A DNA stretch of 64,000 nucleotides from contig CALVLD010000003.1 in assembly GCA_944336475.1 (NCBI GenBank), positions 1 to 64,000 of the forward strand. The letters run 5' to 3'. This document shows positions 32,679 through 41,503 of this stretch, piece after piece. Position 1 is the stretch's first letter. Each line of letters starts with the position of its first letter. Below the pieces are notes generated by a model. The model was not told the DNA's origin, searched no databases, and saw only the letters and a list, made by a program, of their open reading frames with translations. Source of the stretch: an uncultured Clostridia bacterium (lineage in GTDB: Bacteria; Bacillota; Clostridia; Christensenellales; CAG-138). A program made the position numbers and the translations under genes.

Positions 32679-34380
32679 TGTTTATGGATCCCAATCTTAT
32701 TATTGTTCCGTCCTTGAGCATTATGAGTGTGAATCCGCCGCCTGCACTTGCGCAGAGCACGTCGGTATAGCCCGAAACATCTCTCTCTCCGTATGTGTTG
32801 GAGCCGCATGCGACGAGCGTGCCATCGGCCTTAAGCCCGACGGTGTGGGTAAGCCCTGCATATACCGCAACTATATCCTCCCACTCGCCGACATTGCACT
32901 GGCCGTTGGCATTATTGCCGCAGGCCACCACTGTGCCGTCGCTCTTCAGGGCAACGGTATGGCTACCGCCAACGGCTATCTGTGCTATATCGTTCATGAA
33001 CATGACATTGCATTGGCCGAATGCGTTATCGCCGCAGGCAACAACCGTGCCATCGGCCTTGAGACCAACGGTAAATCCCACGCCTGCCCCAACCTGGGTG
33101 ATGTCAGACCACAGCGCAACGCCGTCACGCTGGAGGTACATATTGCTTCCTGCTGCGACAACGGTACCATCGGCTCTTAGTCCCACAGAATGCCTGTCGC
33201 CGCAGGCGACCTGCACGATGTTGCGCCATGAAGAGACCTCAAGGTTGCCCCATGTACCGTTGCCGTTGCCAACCACCGTGCCGTCGGAACGGAGGCCGAG
33301 CATGAAGCGGTAGCGGCCTATGGCGAGGCTCTCTATCCCCGTCCAATCGGGTGCAGTGTATATCTCCCAGTCGCCGTGGATATTCACCGAGCCGTCATAT
33401 TCGAGCGTTGCATAGAATATCGAACCGCCTGCAACCAGCATTCGGGAGTGCAGCCTGTCGATCTGCGCAACATATTCCGATGCATCCCTGTAATCGCCCA
33501 GTTCACGGAACGCCGCAAGCGCAATTATGTAGTTTTTGGCTCCGAATTCCCGAAGCGCTTCCTCATACCTGCTCTGTTTGATTATATCCTCGAAATCCTC
33601 CGAGCTGTTGCCGTAGCACTGCTCCGCAAGCGCATAGTCCCCGAGCTCAACTGCCCTTTCGCCTGCAGCAATCCACATGGAGTTTACATTGCCCCCGGCG
33701 GCCTCCGCATCGGGTGCATATGCAAGCGCCTTTGCAAAGCATTGCTCCGCATTTTCCATATCCCAATCTTCAAGCGCAGCGCTGCCGCAGTCCATCCACA
33801 AGATGGAAACATCCTCCTTTGCAGATGGGCTGCAGTATTGCAGCACCTGCTCCGCAGAAACATAGTCATACTGCTCCATGAAGCCCCTGGCATAGTTCAG
33901 GCGGATGGCATCCATACCATCGGAATACCCGTCGCCCTCTATACAGCCGAAGTACATCTCTGCTGCAAGATTGTCCCCCTCGCTGTAAGCAGCCTCGCCG
34001 AGCGAATAGAACGTGTCGTCTATGGCACTGAACACGGCGGTATCTGCCTTGCCGTTTTTGTAATATGCCCTTGCCTTTACATATGCATCGGCGGCTGACT
34101 TGGTATCGCCCGAGGCGAAGAGCTCAGCACCCAATGCAAAACTGGCATCGCCGGCGGATACCCATGATCTGTCGGCATATTCCGCAGAGTCGGCGTAGCC
34201 GAGCATTGTCTCAAACTGTGCCGCCGCATGGATATATTCTCCGCTTTCATAGAGCTTTACGGCATCCTCATATTGCTGCTGAGGTGCGACATGGTTCGGA
34301 TAATAGTAGAATACATACACCGACATCCCAAGCATGCAGACCATGAGCAGGCACAGCAGCGCAATCACAACCTTACGCAT
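32668..34380 (-). CDS. Membrane-anchored TPR/RCC1-repeat protein in the citrate lyase operon
   Basis: A 570-residue protein. One N-terminal membrane segment (residues 4-27) is followed by a helical TPR-like region (about 35-310) and a C-terminal beta-propeller-like region of RCC1 repeats (about 325-565). The repeats have the pattern HTVGLKADGTVVACG, then a G-Q-C-N-V or similar turn and W-x-D-I. It is probably displayed outside the cell. Its start overlaps citC by 16 bases and its end overlaps citXG by 11, so it is embedded in the operon. RCC1-type repeats bind proteins or ligands in other systems; no citrate lyase role is known. Confidence 0.8.
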   Translation of the reverse strand: MRKVVIALLCLLMVCMLGMSVYVFYYYPNHVAPQQQYEDAVKLYESGEYIHAAAQFETMLGYADSAEYADRSWVSAGDASFALGAELFASGDTKSAADAYVKARAYYKNGKADTAVFSAIDDTFYSLGEAAYSEGDNLAAEMYFGCIEGDGYSDGMDAIRLNYARGFMEQYDYVSAEQVLQYCSPSAKEDVSILWMDCGSAALEDWDMENAEQCFAKALAYAPDAEAAGGNVNSMWIAAGERAVELGDYALAEQCYGNSSEDFEDIIKQSRYEEALREFGAKNYIIALAAFRELGDYRDASEYVAQIDRLHSRMLVAGGSIFYATLEYDGSVNIHGDWEIYTAPDWTGIESLAIGRYRFMLGLRSDGTVVGNGNGTWGNLEVSSWRNIVQVACGDRHSVGLRADGTVVAAGSNMYLQRDGVALWSDITQVGAGVGFTVGLKADGTVVACGDNAFGQCNVMFMNDIAQIAVGGSHTVALKSDGTVVACGNNANGQCNVGEWEDIVAVYAGLTHTVGLKADGTLVACGSNTYGERDVSGYTDVLCASAGGGFTLIMLKDGTIIRLGSINNVD

Positions 34381-35348
34381 TTCATTTCCTCCTCGATGTA
34401 CTTAAGCGTGCTTTCCGGCAGCATGCCGGCAAGTTCCTTACGAGTTCCTTGCTTTAACAGCTCCCTCGCACGGCTTGCGCTTATGCCGCCTATGCGTGGG
34501 ATCTCTATCACCTCGACGCCCAACGGCGGAAGCACCTGCTTCAAGCATGCGTTGTAGCGTCTTGTGACCTCACAAAAGGGTTCGGTGCCGACAAAACGGC
34601 GTGTTATACCCAGCTTGCAGGCTATCCTCTTACCGAACAGAGTTGCATCCAATGTGGCATTTACGGTATTGGCATCAGCGCTTTCCTTCAAGAAGTAGGT
34701 GGGGAATGTCGCATGGGAGATCATGTACATGCCGCTCGGGTGGATGATGATGTTGGAAATGCCCGCCGTGCCTCGTTTTACCATCTCAAGCCTGTCGGCA
34801 AACGGAAATTCAGACCTGTCTTCGCTCACCACAAAGACATGGAGCGTATCGACCTGTTCTGCCGCCGTTTTGATGAGATATTGATGCCCAATGGTGAATG
34901 GGTTGCAGTTCATTACGACCGCACCCTGAACGCCGGAGCCCTTTTGAAGCGTGGTTAGCCAACGGTCGATGCCGTTTCGGCTGTTCTCCATGAGGCAGGC
35001 GTCCGCCGTTTCGACAATGGGAAAGAAGCCCACACCTCTGAAAAGATCTACGTTGGATGGCTTTGTAAACAGGAACAGCCCCGTTATGCCGCGCCGATAC
35101 GCCTCGCTCACAAGTGCGCTGACTATCTGTACCGCACCACCCTCTCCCCTGAGCGCAGGGCTTATCGCAATGTACTTAAGCACATTGCCGCATAGACTGC
35201 CCGTGCCGAGGATATCGCCGTATTCATCGGTTATCTGTACGGTAAAATCGGCGCCGCCCTCGTAGCGGAGCCCCGACCCATTAAGGAATGCAACGGTTTT
35301 TTCAAGCCGTGCGCCCGTCAGCGTGACGGCATTGGCAGAGAATGACAT
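34365..35348 (-). CDS. citC: [Citrate (pro-3S)-lyase] ligase
   Basis: A 327-residue protein. The N-terminal third (about 25-125) is a GNAT-like domain and the C-terminal part is a nucleotidyltransferase with MNCNPFTIGHQYL and GGISASRARELL. It acetylates the prosthetic group of CitD with ATP and acetate and so switches on citrate lyase. ATG 35348 follows GGGGAG. A hairpin (35375-35402) lies in the 71-base gap after citF. Confidence 0.95.
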   Translation of the reverse strand: MSFSANAVTLTGARLEKTVAFLNGSGLRYEGGADFTVQITDEYGDILGTGSLCGNVLKYIAISPALRGEGGAVQIVSALVSEAYRRGITGLFLFTKPSNVDLFRGVGFFPIVETADACLMENSRNGIDRWLTTLQKGSGVQGAVVMNCNPFTIGHQYLIKTAAEQVDTLHVFVVSEDRSEFPFADRLEMVKRGTAGISNIIIHPSGMYMISHATFPTYFLKESADANTVNATLDATLFGKRIACKLGITRRFVGTEPFCEVTRRYNACLKQVLPPLGVEVIEIPRIGGISASRARELLKQGTRKELAGMLPESTLKYIEEEMKCVRL

Positions 35349-35374
35349 GGAGCTCTCCCCTATTTTGTACGAGT

Positions 35375-35402
35375 GGGGACGCCTCCGTTGGGAAGCATCC
35401 CC
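35375..35402 (-). other. Intercistronic hairpin between citF and citC
   Basis: GGGGACGCCTCC pairs imperfectly with GGAAGCATCCCC around a four-base loop. No T tract follows on the minus strand, so it more likely protects or processes the mRNA than terminates it. Confidence 0.5.
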
Positions 35403-35419
35403 GCAAATATCAGACTATA

Positions 35420-36955
35420 TCAGTCCTTGACCTGGCGGATAACATCCAGAACGGTGTTATCCCTGTACATCAGGACGCCTACGATGCGATCCGTGTACTC
35501 GATGGGAGCAGGGATGCCTGCAATCTTCTCGGCACGCTCATGGAGCTTTTCGATCGTGGTCACGGGCAGACCTGCCGCAGCAAACCGCTCATAGAGCTCG
35601 GGACGCAGCGGGTTGACTGCAATGCCCTGATCGGTAACGACGACATCCACCGTCCTGCCCGGGGTGCATATCGTGTTGACATGCGAGCAGATGGTGGGTA
35701 TCCTGCCGCGGAGGAGCGGACAGACGACTACCGTCATGGATGCGCCGGCCGCTGCGTCGGGATGGCCGCCCACGGCGCCCCTTATGACGCCGTCGGAGCC
35801 CGTCATTACATTGACGTTGAAGTCCGTGTCCACCTCGAGTGCGGAGAGGATGACAAAGTCAAGCTGGCTGACGGCGGCGCCGCTGTTGGCATAGCTTGCG
35901 TAATAGGATGCGTCTATCTGCTGATGGAAGCGATTGTTCTTGAGAGAGTTTGCGGCGATGAGATCGAAGCTCTGCACGTCGAGTATCTTCTTGACGAGCC
36001 CCTCCTCGTGCATCTGGACGATCTGACCGGTTATACCGCCGAGAGCGAAGCGGCACTTGATATCCTTTTCGATCATTCGCTCACGCAGGAAGCGTGCAAC
36101 TGCGAGCGATGCACCGCCGGAGCCCATCTGCATGGAGAAGTTATCTTCAAAGTAGCCGCTTGCCTCGATGGCTTTTGTTGCATAGTTGGCGATGAGCAGC
36201 TCCTTGGGATTCTTGGTGAAGCGGGTCGCACCGCTCATTATTCCCTTGGGATCTCCGATGTTGTCAACGACGACCACATACTCGACCTGGGACTCGGGGA
36301 TGCCGAACGGTGTGTTCGGGAAGCTCACGAGGTGGTCGGTGATTATGACGCACTGGTCGGCATAGAGGGCATCGAGCTTGGCATAGCCGAGAGAGCCGCA
36401 GCAGGAACCCTCCTCGCTGTCACGGTTGTAGCCGTTTGCATTGCCGTAGGGGTCGCATGAGGGTGCGCCGAGGAATGCGACGTCTATGTGAAGCTCGCCT
36501 GATTCGATGGCTGCCGCCCTGCCGCCGTGGGAGCGGAATATCACTGGGAAATCCATCAGACCATGGCTGACCGCCTCTGCCAGCTTTCCGCGCAGACCGC
36601 TTGTTTCGATATGGGTTATGACGCCGTTCTTGATGTGCTCGATAAGCGGCCAGTGGCAGTCCGTAAGGGAGCTTGCCGCAACCGTAAGATTTTTGATGCC
36701 CATCTTTGCAATGACGTCCATCACCATGTTGACGATATAGTCACCGTTGCGGAAGTGGTGGTGGAAGGATACAGTCATGCCGTCCTTCAGGCCGGAGCGG
36801 CGAACAGCCTCTTCGATGCTGGGAAGCACCTTTACGCTGTGCTTCTGGCGGTCGTCGAAGCGATCGACATTCTTTCTTTCGCAGTTGTTGGCATCATAAA
36901 CGCCGTGACAGGCAGAAACTTCTTTAATGCGGGGTATGGAATCAAAATCTATCAT
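35420..36955 (-). CDS. citF: Citrate lyase alpha subunit (citrate CoA-transferase)
   Basis: A 511-residue protein from ATG 36955, ten bases after GGAGG; a TTG three codons upstream overlaps the ribosome site. It contains SFHHHFRNGDYIVNMV, FLGAPSCDPYGNANG and MTGSDGVIRGAVGGHPDAAA, typical of CitF. It exchanges acetyl for citryl on the CitD prosthetic group. It lies five bases after citE. Confidence 0.97.
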   Translation of the reverse strand: MIDFDSIPRIKEVSACHGVYDANNCERKNVDRFDDRQKHSVKVLPSIEEAVRRSGLKDGMTVSFHHHFRNGDYIVNMVMDVIAKMGIKNLTVAASSLTDCHWPLIEHIKNGVITHIETSGLRGKLAEAVSHGLMDFPVIFRSHGGRAAAIESGELHIDVAFLGAPSCDPYGNANGYNRDSEEGSCCGSLGYAKLDALYADQCVIITDHLVSFPNTPFGIPESQVEYVVVVDNIGDPKGIMSGATRFTKNPKELLIANYATKAIEASGYFEDNFSMQMGSGGASLAVARFLRERMIEKDIKCRFALGGITGQIVQMHEEGLVKKILDVQSFDLIAANSLKNNRFHQQIDASYYASYANSGAAVSQLDFVILSALEVDTDFNVNVMTGSDGVIRGAVGGHPDAAAGASMTVVVCPLLRGRIPTICSHVNTICTPGRTVDVVVTDQGIAVNPLRPELYERFAAAGLPVTTIEKLHERAEKIAGIPAPIEYTDRIVGVLMYRDNTVLDVIRQVKD

Positions 36956-36960
36956 AATCG

Positions 36961-37851
36961 TCAAACCTCCTCGACCGTGATTGTCTTGGCACGCTCCGCC
37001 ATCTCAAGCAGATACTGAGCCCTTGCAACAACGGGCTTGTCGATCATCTTGCCGTTCAGGCTGGCAACGCCCGAGCCCCTCGCATTTGCCTCTGCAATGG
37101 CCTCCATGATGGCGCGGGCCTTCTTGAGATCCTTCTCGCTCGGGGTGAACACCGCATGGAGGGGCGCAATCTGGCGGGGATTGATGACGGATTTGCCGTC
37201 AAAGCCCATCTTGCGGATGAGTGTGGCCTCCGCCATGAAGCCCTCCTCATTGTTGACATCGGAGTAGACCGTGTCAAGCGCCATTATGCCGGCAGCCTTT
37301 GCAGCATTGACTATCATGCTGCGGGCAAACATAAGCTCCACCCCCTCGGGCGAGCGAGTCGTCTTGAGGTCAGTGACATAATCCTCTGCACCGAGTGCGA
37401 TACCAATGAGGCGCTTGGAGGAGAAGGCTATCTCCTTGGCGTTCAATACGCCGTTTGCGCTCTCTATAGCCGCCATCATGCCCGTCTTACCCACGGGGAT
37501 ACCTACCTCACGCTCGATGCGCTCTATCTCACGCTCACACTCGATGACGTCCCTTGCGCTGTCCGTCTTGGGCAGGCGGATAACATCGGGCTGAGCCCTC
37601 ACGATGGCCTCAAGGTCTGCGATGCCGAGATCGGAGCTGAGGTCATTGATGCGAACGACAAGCTCCTTCTTGCCGTAATGGAGCTTCGTGAGCGCCTTGT
37701 AAACGAGGAAGCGCGCAGCATCCTTCTCGGTGACGGATACGCTGTCCTCAAGGTCAAACATGATCGAATCGGATCCGTAGATGTGTGCGTCCCTTATCAT
37801 GCCGGGGTTATTGCCCGGTACAAAAAGCATGCTTCTCCTCAGTTTGCTCAT
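36961..37851 (-). CDS. citE: Citrate lyase beta subunit (citryl-ACP lyase)
   Basis: A 296-residue TIM-barrel protein with SMLFVPGNNPGMI at its start, MFDLEDSVSVTEKDAAR and GKSVINPRQIAPLHAVF near the end, all typical of CitE. It cleaves citryl-ACP into oxaloacetate and acetyl-ACP. Its ATG overlaps the citD stop codon by four bases. Confidence 0.97.
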   Translation of the reverse strand: MSKLRRSMLFVPGNNPGMIRDAHIYGSDSIMFDLEDSVSVTEKDAARFLVYKALTKLHYGKKELVVRINDLSSDLGIADLEAIVRAQPDVIRLPKTDSARDVIECEREIERIEREVGIPVGKTGMMAAIESANGVLNAKEIAFSSKRLIGIALGAEDYVTDLKTTRSPEGVELMFARSMIVNAAKAAGIMALDTVYSDVNNEEGFMAEATLIRKMGFDGKSVINPRQIAPLHAVFTPSEKDLKKARAIMEAIAEANARGSGVASLNGKMIDKPVVARAQYLLEMAERAKTITVEEV

Positions 37852-38150
37852 TTTTCAGCACCTCCGTCCCAAACAAAATCGGTGCTCTGCGCTCCACGGT
37901 ACGCCGCCGCAAGCGTGCGCGCAGCAACGGTGCAGTCCAGTGCGCCCTTGTCGACCGCATCGACATATGCGCGAGTCACGCCAAGCCCTTCAAGAGTCTC
38001 GACGATGACCTTCTTTATCTGCTTGCCGTATTGCTGCATGACCGCACTCTCGAGCGTGAGCTCGATGCCCTCGGTGTCCTTGGGCTCGATCCTGACGATG
38101 ATGTCGCTGGATTCCATCGTGCCCGCAACGCCCGTTGAAATGATTTCCAT
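37848..38150 (-). CDS. citD: Citrate lyase acyl carrier protein (gamma subunit)
   Basis: A 100-residue protein from ATG 38150, ten bases after GGGAGG. AGTMESSDIIVRIEP contains the serine that carries the phosphoribosyl-dephospho-CoA group. It is the first gene of the operon citD-citE-citF-citC-(RCC1)-citXG-murI. No citrate transporter or oxaloacetate decarboxylase gene lies in the window. Confidence 0.95.
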   Translation of the reverse strand: MEIISTGVAGTMESSDIIVRIEPKDTEGIELTLESAVMQQYGKQIKKVIVETLEGLGVTRAYVDAVDKGALDCTVAARTLAAAYRGAQSTDFVWDGGAEK

Positions 38151-38218
38151 AACGAAAAATCCTCCCACTTTTCGCAATGTAGTATTTGAAGCCTTGTGTC
38201 TACAAAACCCCGACCCAT

Positions 38219-38247
38219 ATCGTACCCCAAACAGCTTGGTTTTGCAA
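38219..38247 (-). promoter_or_regulatory. Likely promoter of the citrate lyase operon
   Basis: On the minus strand TTGCAA (38242-38247), 17 bases and TACGAT, about 70 bases ahead of citD. The -10 box matches only four of six positions. Confidence 0.5.
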
Positions 38248-38353
38248 GCCCAAAAACGGTTTTTATTCGGTCGGAGGTGTCAATATATAAATATTCTGCG
38301 TCCGCAGGCGACAAAACAGCTCACGGCTGCGTTCCGTTCCTGAGCGTACTCAA

Positions 38354-38399
38354 GCAAAAAGTCAGACGCATCGCCGTGTGTCACGGGGATGCGTCTGAC
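38354..38399 (-). terminator. Terminator of the NifU-like/GGGtGRT operon
   Basis: On the minus strand GTCAGACGCATC and GATGCGTCTGAC form a perfect 12-bp stem around a 15-base loop, followed by TTTTTGC. Confidence 0.9.
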
Positions 38400-38426
38400 C
38401 GTTTATCGCATGGGTTTTGCCGGGGC

Positions 38427-39425
38427 TTATTTCATCGTCTCTGCCACGGCGACTGCGACTGCAACGGTCGCACCGACCATGGGGTTGTTGCCCATGCCGA
38501 TGAGGCCCATCATCTCAACATGGGCAGGCACGGAGGAGGAGCCGGCAAACTGTGCATCGGAATGCATACGGCCCATCGTATCCGTCATACCATAGCTGGC
38601 GGGACCCGCCGCCATGTTATCGGGATGGAGGGTCCTGCCCGTGCCGCCGCCGGAGGCAACGGAGAAGTAGGACTTGCCGTTTTCATAGCACCACTTCTTG
38701 TAGGTGCCGGCAACGGGGTGCTGGAAGCGCGTGGGGTTGGTGGAGTTGCCCGTGATAGAGACATCCACGCCCTCATGACGCATTATTGCAACGCCCTCGT
38801 TGACATCGTCCGCACCGTAGCAGCGCACCTTTGCGCGCTCTCCCTCGGAGAATGCACGGGTGTGGACGACCTTGAGCTCATCGGTGTACTGGTCATAGTC
38901 CGTCTCAACATATGTGAATCCGTTGATGCGGGCGATTATGTATGCGGCATCCTTGCCAAGACCGTTGAGTATGACCTGCAGAGGGTTCTTGCGAACCTTG
39001 TTGGCCGTGCGCGCAATGCCTATAGCGCCCTCTGCCGCAGCAAAGCTCTCATGCCCTGCGAGGAATGCAAAGCAATGGGTATCCTCGCTGAGGAGCATTG
39101 CTCCGAGATTGCCGTGGCCGAGGCCGACCTTGCGCCTGCCTGCGACGGAGCCGGGGATGCAGAATGCCTGCAGGCCGAGGCCGATGGCGCTTGCCGCCTC
39201 CGCAGCGGACCTGGCGCCCGTCTGAATGGCTATGGCAGCGCCGAGCGTGTATGCCCATATGGCATTTTCAAATGCGATGGGCTGGATACCGTGGACTATA
39301 GCGCGGACATCGACGCCGGCGGCGTCGGTTATCTCCTTGGCGTGCTCGAGGCTCTTTATGCCGTACTTGGGCATCTCCTCATTGAGCTTATCGATCCTTC
39401 TTTCGTAGCCTTCAAATGTAATCAT
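38427..39425 (-). CDS. GGGtGRT family protein
   Basis: A 332-residue protein with the eponymous GGGTGRTLHPDN motif (about residue 266) and several glycine-rich or His-containing conserved stretches (GLGHGNLGAMLLSEDTH, AFLAGHESFAAAEGA). The family is conserved in Firmicutes and always tied to a NifU-like scaffold gene, as here (8-base gap), but its role is not established. An Fe-S or metal-related enzyme is a fair guess from that pairing. Confidence 0.88.
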   Translation of the reverse strand: MITFEGYERRIDKLNEEMPKYGIKSLEHAKEITDAAGVDVRAIVHGIQPIAFENAIWAYTLGAAIAIQTGARSAAEAASAIGLGLQAFCIPGSVAGRRKVGLGHGNLGAMLLSEDTHCFAFLAGHESFAAAEGAIGIARTANKVRKNPLQVILNGLGKDAAYIIARINGFTYVETDYDQYTDELKVVHTRAFSEGERAKVRCYGADDVNEGVAIMRHEGVDVSITGNSTNPTRFQHPVAGTYKKWCYENGKSYFSVASGGGTGRTLHPDNMAAGPASYGMTDTMGRMHSDAQFAGSSSVPAHVEMMGLIGMGNNPMVGATVAVAVAVAETMK

Positions 39426-39433
39426 ATGCCACC

Positions 39434-40126
39434 TCAATTCCTGCGGGGGTCGATGTACTTGACGCCATCGGTAAAGCGGCCGTAGACGCCGGTAAACCTT
39501 GCATACGCCTCATTTGGCTCCATACCCTTCTTAATGGCGTCCATCATCTTGCCTATGCTGACGAACTCATAGCCGATTATTTCATCGTTGGCATCGAGAG
39601 CGATGCGTGTGACATAGCCCTCCGCCATCTCAAGATACCTTGCGCCCTTGGCCTTTGTGCCATACATGGTGCCGACCTGGGAGCGGAGACCCTTGCCCAG
39701 ATCCTCCATGCCTGCGCCCACGGGCAGGCCGTTCTCGGAAAACGCGCTCTGCGTGCGGCCGTACACAAACTGGAGGAATATCTCCCTCATGGCGACATTT
39801 ATGGCGTCGCATACAAGATCTGTGTTCATTGCCTCGAGTATGGTCTTGCCGGGAAGTATCTCCGACGCCATTGCGGCGGAGTGCGTCATGCCGCTGCAGC
39901 CTATCGTCTCGACCAGAGCCTCCTGAATGATGCCCTCCTTAACGTTGAGCGTCAGCTTGCAGGCTCCCTGCTGAGGCGCACAGCGGCCCACGCCGTGCGA
40001 CAGACCGCTGATCTGGTCGATCGTCTTTGCCTTGACCCACTTGCCCTCCTCGGGGATGGGAGCAGGATCATGCACTGCTCCCTTTGCGACGCAGTGCATC
40101 TCGTTGATTTCTCGAGTGTATTCCAT
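39434..40126 (-). CDS. NifU-like iron-sulfur cluster scaffold protein
   Basis: A 230-residue protein from ATG 40126 behind AAAGGAGT. The N-terminal part has cysteines in VGRCAPQQGACKL and TIGCSGMTHSAAMASE, resembling IscU/NifU-type scaffolds. The C-terminal part (about 140-230) is specific to the group paired with GGGtGRT proteins. It probably builds or delivers a cluster to its neighbour. It starts the two-gene operon. Confidence 0.82.
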   Translation of the reverse strand: MEYTREINEMHCVAKGAVHDPAPIPEEGKWVKAKTIDQISGLSHGVGRCAPQQGACKLTLNVKEGIIQEALVETIGCSGMTHSAAMASEILPGKTILEAMNTDLVCDAINVAMREIFLQFVYGRTQSAFSENGLPVGAGMEDLGKGLRSQVGTMYGTKAKGARYLEMAEGYVTRIALDANDEIIGYEFVSIGKMMDAIKKGMEPNEAYARFTGVYGRFTDGVKYIDPRRN

Positions 40127-40227
40127 CGTTACTCCTTTCAAAATATACAGAGAGTTATTTTTATCAAGTATCCTCCGTAGGTATGCTCCCTGCGCAGGGC
40201 GCCGCATCCCGACGAAAAATCCCACGT

Positions 40228-40256
40228 AGTTTATCATTTGTTTCAGAAAAAAACAA
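40228..40256 (-). promoter_or_regulatory. Promoter of the NifU-like/GGGtGRT operon
   Basis: On the minus strand TTGTTT (40251-40256), 17 bases and TAAACT (40228-40233). Confidence 0.5.
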
Positions 40257-40340
40257 GCGTTTTTTTCAAATATTCTCTCCCTTTTTATCACTTTGACCCG
40301 TGCGGAGCCTCCGGAGCTAAAAATATATTATTTTATAGTA

Positions 40341-40369
40341 TTGACTTTTGATTCACTACTAGTTATTAT
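40341..40369 (+). promoter_or_regulatory. padR promoter with palindromic operator
   Basis: TTGACT (40341-40346), 17 bases and TATTAT (40364-40369). The inverted pair TACTA/TAGTA, 12 bases apart, covers the -10 box and may be the PadR operator. Confidence 0.68.
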
Positions 40370-40408
40370 TCAATAGTAATCTAAAGTTAGTTGCAAAGGA
40401 GGCTTTAT

Positions 40409-40732
40409 TTGAACACACAATACAAGAAGGGCGTTCTGGAGCTCTGCGTGCTTGCACTGCTCCGCAAGCACGATCGATACGGGTATGAGATATCGGAGTA
40501 TCTGTCAGACCATATCGAGATTGCGGACGGCACAGTATACCCGATACTTCGCAAGTTAAAGGCGGACGGCATGCTCGGCACATATCTGCAGGAGGCAAGC
40601 GGAGGGCCGCCTCGCAAGTATTACACCCTCACCGCTCTCGGGAGGGAGAGCTATGAGAGGGAGCGCGCGGAATATCTGCGCTTTGCGGAAACGGTTGAAA
40701 ATATCCTGAAGGAGGACGGCGGCAATGACTAA
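40409..40732 (+). CDS. PadR-family transcriptional regulator
   Basis: A 107-residue winged-helix protein with KKGVLELCVLALLRKHDRYG and the GTVYPILRKLKADGML wing, typical of the short PadR-s2 group. The start is TTG 40409, seven bases after AAGGAGG. It overlaps the DUF1700 gene by eight bases. Such pairs usually sense envelope stress or small molecules; it probably represses its own promoter. Confidence 0.9.
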   Translation: MNTQYKKGVLELCVLALLRKHDRYGYEISEYLSDHIEIADGTVYPILRKLKADGMLGTYLQEASGGPPRKYYTLTALGRESYERERAEYLRFAETVENILKEDGGND

Positions 40733-41444
40733 AAACGAATTCTTGACAAAGCTCAGCCATGAGCTTGGCAGGCGCAATGTTGCCGATGCTGCGGATGTTG
40801 CGAACGAATACGAACAGCACTTTTCATTTAAGCTGGCAGACGGCTACACCGAGGAGGAGATAGCGGCAAGGCTCGGCGATCCCTCGGCGCTTGCGGCACA
40901 GTTTGATGGCGCAAGCGTTTCCGCAGGCGGCAGAAAGGTCGTTACGGTGATCGGACTATGCTTTACCGATCTGTTTGCGGGAATATTCTTCACCCTCCTT
41001 GCGGCATGGCAGATAGTGATGGCGGCATGCATCGTTGCATTCACGGCGCTTGCAGTGTGCCTTGTCGGTGGGCTGAACACATTCTCCATGATACCCGAAA
41101 TGCCCTATGGCTGTGCGGTGGTATTCGGCATTGCATTGCTTGCGCTTGCGGCGCTGAGTGCGGTAGGGAGCATCTACTATGGCGCATTCCTTAAGCAGCT
41201 CATGCGTGCATTCGGGAGGTTCCACAGCAATGCTTTGGCCTCCGCCTCGGGCAAAGCAACGCTGCCGCCTATTGCCGTGAGCGTACGGCTCTGTCCCAAG
41301 GCAAAGCGCAGGCTCCGCACGGTAGTGCAGATATCCATGGCGGTTTTTGCGACGGCATTCATGCTTGCCTATGTTATATGTGCCGTATCCGCAGGCTCGT
41401 TGGAGTTCTGGCATGCCTGGGGCTGGTTCAATTACTCCGTCTGA
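40725..41444 (+). CDS. DUF1700 (HAAS-type) membrane protein
   Basis: A 239-residue protein. The N-terminal 65 residues form the HAAS signalling domain (KNEFLTKLSHELGR, GYTEEEIAARLGDPSALAAQ), followed by four hydrophobic segments (about 75-95, 97-117, 128-150 and 200-225). DUF1700 proteins are usually encoded directly behind a PadR regulator and are thought to work with it. Its ATG lies within the end of padR. Confidence 0.87.
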   Translation: MTKNEFLTKLSHELGRRNVADAADVANEYEQHFSFKLADGYTEEEIAARLGDPSALAAQFDGASVSAGGRKVVTVIGLCFTDLFAGIFFTLLAAWQIVMAACIVAFTALAVCLVGGLNTFSMIPEMPYGCAVVFGIALLALAALSAVGSIYYGAFLKQLMRAFGRFHSNALASASGKATLPPIAVSVRLCPKAKRRLRTVVQISMAVFATAFMLAYVICAVSAGSLEFWHAWGWFNYSV

Positions 41445-41503
41445 TATCACTGGCCTGCCGCGCGCCCTTAAGGGACACCGGCCGCACCTGAAAGGAGCAT
41501 AGC

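Noticed and set aside
35342-36460. A 372-codon plus-strand frame opposite citF
   Set aside because: Antisense to citF and out of step with the transcription direction of the operon; no start site or domain.
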